In this document: positions 24,182 to 34,600 of the stretch, one piece after another
Layout of the letters: every line of letters starts with the position of its first letter
How positions within the stretch are numbered: position 1 is the stretch's first letter
DNA from: Juglans regia
Lineage: Eukaryota; Streptophyta; Magnoliopsida; Fagales; Juglandaceae
Length of the DNA stretch: 64,000 bases
Direction: 5' to 3'
Assembly (NCBI RefSeq): GCF_001411555.2
Contig: NC_049912.1
Location: 17,902,341 to 17,966,340, forward strand
Notes under the pieces: model-generated
Databases searched by the model: none
Seen by the model: only the letters and a program-made list of their open reading frames with translations
Told to the model about the DNA's origin: nothing
Translations under genes and position numbers: made by a program

Positions 24182-24221
24182 TGTAACCTCACCTTCGCAA
24201 GGTGTAGATCCATCTTGATAA

Positions 24222-24410
24222 CCAGACTTTGGTGCCACTCACGATGTCACCTCTGATTTGAACAAGCTCAATATCAAGGTTCAAGAATATAGTGGCTCTG
24301 ATCAGATTTGGATGGGTAACGGTAATGCACTGCCAGTCACACACCTAGGCATCGCTCATCTCTCTACCCCTCAATGTTCTTTCCTTTTATATAATGTTTT
24401 GCATTGTTAA
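24222..24410 (+). pseudogene. Copia protease remnant right of the Gypsy insertion
   Basis: The frame reads PDFGATHDVTSDLNKLNIKV, then GSDQIWMGNGNALPVTHLG and FLLYNVLH before a stop. This is the Copia aspartic protease region where the family has DSGASHHVT. The active-site serine is phenylalanine here. It continues the gag remnant that ends at 18469 and shows that the two halves belong to one interrupted element. Confidence 0.75.
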
Positions 24411-24419
24411 ACAATAAAA

Positions 24420-24853
24420 ATATTGACATTAAAATCCCAATAGTACGAAATATGATAAATACACAATTACAGAAATATGATAAATACACATTGTAATAAT
24501 ATTAAAGTTACAATCTTAAATATGATAAACACACATTATAAAATATTAATGTTACAAGGGTTATTGGTTTAAAGGGGGGGTGAGAATTGGTCACTTTAGT
24601 AGTTGAGAAGTTGAGATTTGAGAAAAATGAGGGACTTGAGGGTCGTAGGGTCACTGGGTTAGGGTTGTTTGAATTTTTTGAATTTTAGGTCTAAGGGTTA
24701 AATGTAAATTCAACTTTCTTAATAGGTCATAACTGGTTGACCTAATGGGTTAACCTGCTTTGACTCGAACCCGTTAAGATCAAATTCAAATCCACTTTTA
24801 TCGTGTCATGTTTATGTTGGATTAACTAATCGTGTCATATATTGCCACCTCTA
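24420..24853. mobile_element. Probable hAT-type MITE fragment
   Basis: Ends in ATTGCCACCTCTA after CGTGTCATGTTTATG and AATCGTGTCATATATTGCC. This resembles the TAGAGGTGGCAAT terminus of hAT-like non-autonomous elements. The left part holds repeated AATATGATAAA(T/C)ACACA units and no matching inverted end. Confidence 0.35.
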
Positions 24854-24922
24854 ATTAATACATAGGTTGAATTTCACCCTCATTTTTTGTTGCGAAGGAT
24901 CAAGCTACGGGGACAGTGGGAG

Positions 24923-25330
24923 TGTTGGACCGAGTAGATACTGGGCTTATACTGAGCTCAAGAAATGGATGATAGGCTCTAGAACAACTAGTAATGAAAA
25001 TGAATGAAGGTTGCTTTTACTGTTCTGTATCATTACGGGTTAACTTGAAATGGGAGAAGAAGTTGAAGATGAAGAATAGATGGCTCTAGAGATTTTAGGA
25101 GAAAAAAACTGTTGGCTTGTATGGAATAAAACGAAGCAAGCTTGAAAATTTTGTTGAAAAAGTAGAAGAGAGTGTGTAGAAGTAGAAAATATGTTGGAAT
25201 TGAGAGAAGTTGTAAAATGGGTAGAAAAGCAAGGATGTTCCAAAACTGTTGGCTTGTTATGAATTATGTGTGCAACTTGTTGCCTTTTTATTCCTTTCAC
25301 GAGTCATGAATTGAGCACTACTCTATTATT
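24923..25330 (+). mobile_element. Possible Copia 3' LTR fragment
   Basis: A purine-rich GGGGACAGTGGGAG directly precedes TGTTGGACC, the usual polypurine-tract/LTR arrangement of Copia elements. The sequence is not similar to the putative LTR at 17241, so it would belong to a different element. The right border is arbitrary. Confidence 0.25.
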
Positions 25331-25459
25331 TTTCTGCATATGCTTTTGCTGCTTGTCATAAGAATCATGATGAGACGGTTAAAGTTATCAGAAGAATCAC
25401 GTGAAAATTAGCCAAAATATAAAACGTTTTGTATTTGAAATTCTTTTGTGGAAAAAGGG

Positions 25460-25461
<2 letters not shown>

Positions 25462-25491
<30 letters not shown>
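25462..25491. repeat. (TC)15 microsatellite (copy A)
   Basis: Fifteen TC units. The copy B counterpart (53609-53638) has the same count. Confidence 0.85.
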
Positions 25492-25494
<3 letters not shown>

Positions 25495-27370
25495 ATTAAA
25501 AGAGAATGCATCTAAGGCTAGGCTATACTCCAAGGCTAGGCTAATTTTTTGATATCATAATTCTCAATCCAAATATCTTAACAATTATAACAAACTAATT
25601 CTAATGTCCTTTGGGCAACAATTTTTTTGTTTTGTTTGAGTTTTGAATATTTTGGGGCAATCAATCATATATTAGAAACTATATATGTATGAATGTCCAT
25701 AGTTGAGATGCTTACCACTTGGATCACAATTGTCATCCTTAACCACATCAATTGACCCGACACATTTTAAGTATTCTTCATATCTCCTTATATTTAAAAG
25801 TGGCTATAGAGATATAAACAGTATCTCCTTATAGTATTTTGTTTGATACTTTTTATCTTACGCTTCTGTCCCTCAATATCTGATTGTATTACGGTTTTGC
25901 CCCTTTTTTATGTAATGACAACATCGGCATCACGGGAGAACAACGAGTTCCTGAGCCTTTTTTAGCAGGCCAGCTCGTCTCTTTGAGAATGTGACTTGCC
26001 TGCTATTTGCACTCTCGATCCATCTCAATCTTTCCTCTACCTATTCTCAAGAGCCTCAAACCCAACTGATCAAAACCCTTACAAAGCCAAAAAACCAAAC
26101 CAATTCTTGTCAACACATGAAGTGACGGAACTCTGTTTTATCTCGCTGAGAATGAGTTCTCTTTGGCTTTTGGGGTTACTTGGTAAACTTGGGAAAGGTA
26201 GGGAGGGTTGTTAATTTAAGAGAAGAAGAAGATAAAGAGAAGAGAGAGAGAGAGAGAGCGTTTTTACCCCCAAATGGCAAGAGCCTGGAAACGACAACCT
26301 TGCATAGCTCTACATTTTGTTTAGAGCTTACGCACGACTCTCTTTGCCATATTTGGAGTGGTATTCTGGTGCTATTGGGTCTCTTCTGGGCCTTATTTAA
26401 TAATTTATTTGTTTTATGAAATACAATATCCATGTGGGTCTGGGAGGAGTTGCCCACGGTAGCTTAGTGGAGGGAAATCAATGGGAGAGGAAGAGAGAGG
26501 GCTACGGGCTTCGGCCTGTTGCGGGGAGAGAGAGAAAGGTTTGTGGGGAGGAGATCGGCATGGGGAAGGTTGCCGATGACTGTGCTTTGCGGTGGCACGG
26601 CAACGGTGGCCGGTGACGCTGGGAGGAGCCAAGGAGAAGAGAGATCGAGAGGGAGAGGGGCGTGTGCCTGGAGGGAGGAGAGAGAGAGAAGAGGAAAAAT
26701 TACGAGAAAAGTTAGGGCTTGAGAATTTAAATCTCCACCCTTTATTTGATTCTCTAGATTTGATCTAACTGCAGAGGTTAAAACACTGAAAATAAATTAA
26801 TTTAAAATAGATAATTAAAATATAAATATTATATTATACATTTAAAATTAACTTTAATTTATAAAATATTAATCTTTCATCATTAAATAAATGATGAAAT
26901 TTTACTAAATATTTTTAAGAGAGTAAAACTATATAAATAATTAGAGTTTTTAACATAATTTAAATCTCATAATATTCTTAATTAACTAAAATTATTTAAA
27001 TAAAATGATTTTCTACAATTATAATATTTTTAAGATTTCTAAAATATAAGAGGCTTACTTGAATGATGAAATAATAAAATATTCTATATTTTCTAGTGCT
27101 CTCTAAGTCATCGAGTAGTGTGGTTGAATTCTACAATTCATATATTTTGCTAAGAAAACTATTATTAGAATATCTAAAGTCTTTTAATTTCCATAATACT
27201 CATATTATTGAAACGTTTTGGTTATCATTAAGATACTTGTTAAAATTTATTTTTCTGCTCTTTACATTAAGTTATTGACTAACTCATTTTATTAAAAAAA
27301 TTATATTATTTTTGCCATCTCTAATTTTTTTCTCTAGGAAAACGTAACTCGCATGTTGGTTCACAACTAG
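25492..27370. other. Intergenic, no gene recognised
   Basis: A GC- and GA-rich block at 26210-26720 stands out from AT-rich surroundings. It carries short overlapping frames on both strands that I cannot match to any family. From 26730 to 27300 the sequence is strongly AT-rich. Confidence 0.5.

Positions 27371-27446
<76 letters not shown>
27371..27446. repeat. (TA)n-(CA)n-(TA)n microsatellite
   Basis: TA units, about ten CA units, then a longer TA tract, bounded by ACTAG at 27366 and CTAGT at 27448. The ends can pair as an inverted repeat. The copy B counterpart is at 55518-55593. Confidence 0.85.
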
Positions 27447-27447
<1 letters not shown>

Positions 27448-27784
27448 CTAGTTTGGAGGTGAATCATAGAACGCTTTTGTGTTTGGTTGTTGAACCAAAC
27501 TCAACTTATCTCAAACCAATCAACAATGAGATTCACTATTTTTTCAACTTATCATAAAAAAGTTAAACTCATATCAATCTATTTAATACATTTCAACCTA
27601 TCTTAACCTAAAAAAGTTAAACCTATCTGAATGATACTTACAAAATACTAGTATTCATAACTTAATTCAACTCATCTTAACATCTAAACATACCCGACTT
27701 TCATATACATTCATACTTTTCTTCTTTTCTCTCCATTTTATGACAACTCTCAAATCCTATTTGTAATATGATTGTGAAATTTTA

Positions 27785-27981
27785 CGGTTTAAATAGTGAG
27801 ATGAAATGATTTTAGATGAAAGTTGAATAAAATTTTATTAGAATATTATTTTTTTAATATTATTATTGTTTTGAGATTTGAAAAAATTGAATTATTTATT
27901 ATATTTTATGTAAAAATTTTAAAAAAATTATAATAATGAAATAAGATGAGATGAAATAAAACATTTTTACTATCAACACGG
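27785..27981. mobile_element. Degenerate Tourist-like MITE (copy A)
   Basis: Reads CGGTTTAAATAGTGAGATG at the left and TTTTTACTATCAACACGGG at the right, with the family core AAGTTGAATAAAATTTTATTAG. It is the inverse orientation of 58805-59003. Confidence 0.55.
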
Positions 27982-28875
27982 GACATCAAAAGTAGAATTC
28001 TTCCATTACTAACGGCACGATAGAGGAAATAAGACAAAGCGTTATAGAGGAGAGAGAGACAACTTTCCAAACATTTAAAATTCTAAATTGTGTAATATTT
28101 ATTTACACAACCTTTCAAATTGTTCTAAACTTAAATGACCAAATTCATGATATTTTAATCTGAGATTGGAAGGCGCGACTCCGTTATTGCTTCAACAATT
28201 AATTCACTGCAAAGGGTACTTGAAAGTGTTCGGTTCAACTAGTTTTATTAAAGATATTTCTGATAAAAATAAAAAATAAAAGATGAATCAATCACTTTAC
28301 ATCCTTCCAGTTTATTTACCAACTTGCCATTGGTATTAAAAATCCGAACTCAAAAACCAACATTTACAACAGAACTCTTCAGCTCATCATTCATATATCA
28401 CAGCACACTTAATTTTTAATTATTTTATTTTATTTTTATTATATTATTACTAAACTAAAAGAATTATCATTCATATACCGCATATTTGATAAGGAAAAAA
28501 AAATCATATATGATGTATGATATAAAGATGATGAGTAGAATCATATACCAATAGATAGATCCACAGGGATGCCAGATATTCGCAAAATGAAAGAACTTTT
28601 AGAGCATAATTAATATTTAAAAAAGAAATTTGGCAGCCAACAATTGCATTATGGCCAAGCCACAACATGAGACCAAAGGATAACTGCATTCATTTCCTTT
28701 ATTTCATGTAGAGAAAACTAAACAATGAAAATGAACTCAAAAAAGAAAAAAGTTCAAAAAAGAAAAAAGTATACATGGTGTGAATTTTCCTTTTGTTGTC
28801 GTCTTTTTTTTTTTTTTTTTTAGTTCAGAATTTTGCTGCATTATGGCAGAATTGTATCCATCAAAGGCAATAAAC
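27982..28875. other. Intergenic and LUH 3' region, no separate gene
   Basis: AT-rich. The part nearest 28875 is probably the LUH 3' UTR on minus. A T-run at 28805-28822 is present. No coding frame has recognisable content. Confidence 0.5.
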
Positions 28876-29954
28876 TTATTTCCAAATCTTCACAGATTTG
28901 TCATGACTAGCCGAGGCAACCATCCCTGTTACCGGTGACTGTGCCAAAGCTGATATCACACACTCATGAGCTGGAATTGTCATACACTTATTCACGGCCA
29001 TGTTCCAAAGTTCCAAAGACTGCAATTAATGGAAATTTACCAACCAACATTAGCAACATTTGATGGAAATCAGCTCAAGGTCTAAGTTGTTTTGACAGTT
29101 TTAGCTTCAGATAATTGGGGTTTCCCCTAGGCGATGGCTTTTAGATATCCCAAAGTTGGGCAAATTAGGCTGCTGTCTTGTATCATATAGCAGCAGGTTC
29201 CAGAACCATCCTATAGAGACACTCAGGACAAATGCATCCATCATCACAATGGTAGGCATTCTTATTTGGTAAAAGTGCCGGATGTTCCTTTTTGGCAAGT
29301 AAAGTGATAGCTTAAAAAAAGTATAATCTTGGTTAAAAAAACCATTCTCAAGGGATGGCAATTCAAGGGTTACCTAAAGAAATCTTGGACATTTAGGTTG
29401 CACATGGATATCCCTTGAATATGAAATCATTTTCTTTTGTCTATTGGTAAAATTTATAAGGCATTGATAACAGTGATAATGGCAATAACAAAGCAAATAT
29501 CACCTGGTAGCCTCCAATGACCAAGAGAGTGGAGTAGCTTGGGTGGAAAACACAAGAATGAAACATGTTTCCACTGGAACTGAGCTCGTGAATGCACTCT
29601 CCAGAGGCTAATGACCACACTCTGATAGACTCATGACTTACGGTTGCCAAATAATCTCCACTCGTGTCCCAACAGACGGAGAGCACTTCTGTTGAGTGCC
29701 CCTGAAGTTCAACAGACAAAGCATTAGTATCTGCAGATTAGAATATGTAATGAAATTTAATATTGATTTATTAAACAAGACAGAGGAGTTCCAATGGCTT
29801 CCTTCAAATTTTCCTGAATTTAACAATGATATCATACTTGTAATGAGTGTGTCCGCCTATCAGTCTCGACATCAAAGATGGACACAACATTCTCTGTTGC
29901 CGCAGCCAGAAGTTGTCCAATTCTAGGCTGAAATCTCACCTGTGTGGAACCTCC
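28876..29954 (-). CDS. LUH: LEUNIG_HOMOLOG-type corepressor, last three exons only (copy A)
   Basis: Exons 29954-29838, 29701-29504 and 29019-28876 join to 459 bases: 152 residues and a TAA stop. The sequence covers the last WD40 repeats of a Groucho/Tup1-class plant corepressor: [52 protein letters not shown], and the end [14 protein letters not shown]. The next exon upstream would lie about 250 bases further right, but the contig stops at 30056 in the intron beside an A-run. It is therefore cut by the gap and not naturally truncated. The fuller version is at 57024-63341, with the same exon sizes. Confidence 0.92.
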
Positions 29955-30056
29955 CTGGTCATTAAAATACTGAGGATCAGAAGGCAATGTACAAAATCCA
30001 ACAAAGCTTCCAAACTTACATAGAACAGAAAAAAAAAAAAAAAAAAAAAAACCAAA

Positions 30057-30156
30057 NNNNNNNNNNNNNNNNNNNNNNNNNNNNNNNNNNNNNNNNNNNN
30101 NNNNNNNNNNNNNNNNNNNNNNNNNNNNNNNNNNNNNNNNNNNNNNNNNNNNNNNN
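30057..30156. other. Assembly gap, 100 N
   Basis: Exactly 100 N, the usual placeholder for a gap of unknown size. The sequence left of it corresponds to about 58196 in copy B, and the sequence right of it corresponds to 2898 in copy A. Both ends of the large duplication therefore coincide with this gap. Confidence 0.98.
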
Positions 30157-30776
30157 TCATTTTGGATTTTTAGACATCATCTTTATATTAAATTACTGAC
30201 TCAACTTGCATTAAAATTGCTGTATACACTGCCTGAAAGGTTTAATTGTAAAACTATTAATAATTGACAAAAAGTAGAGACATCTTTGATTTAGGTAATG
30301 AGGCAAGTATATTCTTGGACCATGATCTTGATTATCACACTTAAGTGATGGAATATAATCTCCCAGATATACTTTTGTGCAATTGCATTGATAATTTCAA
30401 CAAGTGATGACCGATTCTTAATTTTTCTCTTTTACATTGATTAAAAACTTATGATTTGGTGTTTGGAATATTACTACTTGTGCAGGTAGATGGTTTTTGC
30501 TATCATTGATTGATTAATGGGTATGGATTAGGGCGTAGGATGAGGCTTTCTTAGAAACTGTAGTACATGTGCAGTAATTGACATGTGCAATCTTTCCTAC
30601 AATGTATGCTTGGTTATATGGGGAGAACTAACTAACTTTTTCAATTACTATTAATGGAAACAATGATATTTAATCCTCCGGTTTGATTTTTATTTTATTT
30701 TTTGCATCAATCTCAAGAATTTGAGATCGTGAGTAGGTTGTGATCTCGCTAACGAGATGTTAAAAATATGAACATA

Positions 30777-31039
30777 TTAATCTATGAAAATAACATTTGG
30801 ACTTATAAAAAAAGGAGATGAACATGTAGAGACCACCTTCCATACTACTGCAATCTGTGGTTGCCATATAATCCTCTTCAATTGGCAAAGAGGCCCACCA
30901 TTCTTCTGTGATACCCAAGACATCCCAACTTCGCTGACAAAGTTATTCCATAAGGTATTGGCAATCTCACAATGGAGTAAGCGGTTGTCAACTGATTCCC
31001 TGCTCTTCTTGCCCAATCTCTCAGTTTCCTAACAAGAAA
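30777..31039 (-). mobile_element. LINE remnant, copy B
   Basis: Counterpart of 3518-3780. A few substitutions are present (for example GVW-adjacent AAV to AVV in the frame). Same zf-RVT-like [17 protein letters not shown] signature. Confidence 0.7.
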
Positions 31040-31683
31040 GTTGCAATAGCTGTTTCTTTTAATAGCTCTCTGTCATCATATCTAAAAGGCATGGATTTCA
31101 ATATAATAAAGCATCTTGAAGCGTGGATTTTGCACTGGCTGCTAACCTTACGCACAGTCTAATTCTTCTTCTCAGTACACTAACAGACCTAGGAAAGAAG
31201 TTACCAAAAATAGAAAGATATAAAGTTGAGATAAGATTTATCAGTACGTGGAGTGTGGCAGCAATAGTTATAAAAATGGGCTCTGCACTGTAATGTGACT
31301 TCATCCTAATTCCCCTTGAAATCTTTTTGGCCTTTAATTCTGCATCATTAAAACAAATCAGTGGTCCTAGTATTTAAGTTGCTCACCCCCAATAAATTGC
31401 ATCAATGGACAAGAAATCCTTACTTGGGGGGATGAGGCAATTTAAATGCTTGGACCATGATTAATATTTACACCATTTTGATCGATTAATATAATGTGTG
31501 GCATTTTTTCAGCAATTACATTGTCCCTGTTTGTTGCATAGATTGTTCAACCACTTTAACAAGTTCATTAACTTTCAATTTGATATTGCTTGGCTTTTGA
31601 TTTGATGTTAGGCATCTCGTCTCTTATAGCTTAATAAGGGTATGAATTTTTTCTTAATTGACAATTATGATTCATTGTTGCAG

Positions 31684-34600
31684 AGAAAGTTTGTATGAAG
31701 ACGAAGAATTTGACCAACATCAGAGACAACTTGCTGCACTGCTTGTGTCAAAGGTAGAATGCTTTTGTTGGTCCCTTTTTTTTTTTTCCAATTAACAACT
31801 ATTTTTCAGCACCCTCTACATTGATATGATTGCCACCATGACTTCCAATTCTCTAGTTTCTAGACTTGAAAGATTTTTGCTCTTTTTCTTCCCCTTGCTA
31901 GTTGGGTGTTTCCTTGCATTTAATAAATAGCATTTAACCCTTAGGGTTTGGCTCAAGTGGTAAAAGCCTTTGGCTTGGGAATATGCTCCCCCCAGGTCTA
32001 AGGTTCAAATCCCCCTGGGTGCAAACAATCTCTAAGGGCTATCGGACGAGGGGAATTTCCCCTTGAATTACCATAGGTGCACTTGCAGAAAACTCCTTGC
32101 CAAGGGCCTGTGCACCCCCAAGATTAGTCGGGATGCTGTTCCCGGACACCTGGTGCCAATCAAAATATAAATAGCATTACTTGTAAGAAAACGTAGGCCC
32201 CGTTTGTTTATACAAATCATCTCAACTCATCTAATCATTACAAATTTTTCAAACTCCCACACAATTTAATAAACAATTCAACTTTTTTAAATCCCTAAAC
32301 AAAAATAATATTAAAAAATTATGTTCTAACAATATTTTATTCAACTTTCAACTCTTATCTCATATCATCTCATCACATCTCATTTGTGTAACTAAACGAG
32401 GGCGTAGTCTTCTAAAATGAGATCCTTTGGTTCCAGATCCATTAGGATGGAAAAAACTACTGGAAATACTTAAAACTGTTTCAAACTTCAAGTTGCTGTA
32501 ATTTCTTTCTCGATTTATTAGTAGCTAATCAGAGAATTCTATAACTAGTAATTAGACTAATATAACATATAGGTTTTGGAAGTTGTCTGATGTTATATGT
32601 TGAACATATATATTTCATTTATTCGTTTTACTGCTTGAATATTTAGTTTCTACTTGCTCATTAACATGGAAGTTCCTTTTCTCTCAGGTTTTCTATTACT
32701 TGAGCGAGCTTAACGATGCACTATCGTATGCCTTGGGAGCCGGTTCTTTATTTGACGTGTCAGAAGATTCTGATTATGTTCATACGCTTCTTGGTATGAG
32801 TGACCATGTTAAATTAGAAAATATCAATGTAATTTAATTGTTGATCATAATATTCAATTATCTTCGGAGGTTGAAATTATATGCTTGTTTGAGAATTTTG
32901 AAGTAATTATCTTGCATTTAATTAACCCCTAGGGGTTGGCTCAAGTTGTAAGGGCCTTGGTCTTGGGAGTATGCTCCCCCATTGGTCTAAGGTTTGAACC
33001 CTTGGGTGCAAACAATTTCTAGGGGTCACTTTCCCTTGATGAAAGGTTGATGCTTTATTACAGTGTGGGAGTGTTTTACGTGGGTCTAGGGTTTAACTTC
33101 TGGGATCCCTTTTCATAAAAAAAAAAAAAATTACATTTAATTTAATTTTGGTTCTTATCCACAGCTAAAGCTATAGATGAATATGCCAGTTTGAAGACGA
33201 AGGCAGCAGAATCAAATGATTCAGCAGCAAAGGTGGACCCTAGGTTGGAGGCAATTGTGGAGAGGATGCTGGATAAGTAAACCCATACCCATTTCTCCGA
33301 ATTGAAAGTAACACCTTGGATATTTAAGCTAATTTAAAATTTCTTATTTAGGTGTATTGCTGATGGAAAATACCCGCAAGCTATGGGGATTGCAATTGAA
33401 TGCCGGCGATTGGATAAACTTGAGGAAGCAATCACAAAGAGTGATAATGTTCAAGGGACTTTATCTTATTGCATTAATGTCTCTCATTCCTTTGTTAATC
33501 TTAGAGAATATCGGCGTGAGGTAAGTATTGTTGTTCTAGCTCACTGGATATTTATAGCTGTTTTTTTAGTACTGGTATTTGACCTCTATTCTCAGTCCAA
33601 GGCGATGAGTGACAGACGTTAATCCTTGTTTGATTGTCCTGACAGGTACTTCGTCTCCTTGTTCAAGTATATCAAAAGCTGCCTTCTCCTGATTATTTGA
33701 GTATATGTCAGTGTCTCATGTTCTTGGATGAGCCTGAAGCCGTTGCAAGTATATTGGAAAAGCTTCTTCGCTCAGAAAATAAAGATGAAGCTCTCTTGGC
33801 ATTTCAAATAGCCTTTGATCTTGTAGAAAATGAACACCAAGCATTTCTCTTAAGTGTGAGAGATCGCCTTTCAATTCCCAAGACTAAACCTTCTGAACCA
33901 GTGCAGCCTGGACCCGCTGAACCTGATTCTTCGCAGAATGAAAATTCCACAGCTCCAGAGGATGTTCAAATGAGTGATGGGAGTTCTCCGTCTAATTTGA
34001 ATGTGCATGAAACCGATCCAAAAGAAGTAATATATGCAGAGAGGCTGACTAAAATCAAGGGAATTTTGTCAGGAGAGACGTCAATACAGTTGACTCTTCA
34101 ATTCTTATACAGTCATAACAAGTGAGGCAGTTGCTTTCTGTATTTCATTTACTTAGTTTTCAAAAACCCCTAGGGGTTGGCTCAAGTGGTAAAGGCCTTG
34201 GGCTTGAGGGTATGCTCTCCTAGGTCTAAGGTTTAAATCACCTTGGGTGCAAACAATCTCTAGGGGCCATCAGACTGGGGGATTTCCCCTTGAAATTACC
34301 CAAGGTGCATTTATGGGAAACTCCTTGCCGAGGGCATGTGCACCCTTGGGATTAGTCGGGATGTTGTTCTCGGACACCCGGTGTCAATCAAAAACTTAGT
34401 TTTCAAATGCTATTTTGGTCCCTTAGAAACAAAATTTTGATTAGGTCCTTACTAAGTTGACTTCAATTTGCAATACAGATCAGATCTTCTCATCCTCAAG
34501 ACAATAAAGCAGTCAGTCGAGATGAGAAATAGTGTCTGTCATAGTGCAACGATTTATGCTAATGCAGTTATGCATGCTGGAACAACTGTGGATACATTTC

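Larger units (their letters stand above)
17241..24410 (+). mobile_element. Truncated Copia element split by a nested Gypsy insertion (copy A)
   Basis: A plausible 5' LTR starts TGTTGG at 17241 and runs to about 17490. A degenerate primer-binding-like TGGT...TATCAAGACC follows. The gag remnant is at 17839-18469 and the protease remnant at 24222-24410. The element is interrupted at 18475-18479 by a complete Ty3/Gypsy element. No integrase, reverse transcriptase or clear 3' LTR of this element is present. It is therefore a decayed fragment older than the Gypsy insertion. Confidence 0.7.

Noticed and set aside
24923..25330. 3' LTR of the Copia element that starts at 17241
   Set aside because: Only the TGTTGG start is shared with the putative 5' LTR. 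The rest does not match, so I list it only as a possible fragment of another element.
27371..27446. CRISPR-like or regulatory array
   Set aside because: Pure dinucleotide repeats without spacers, in a plant genome. It is a microsatellite.
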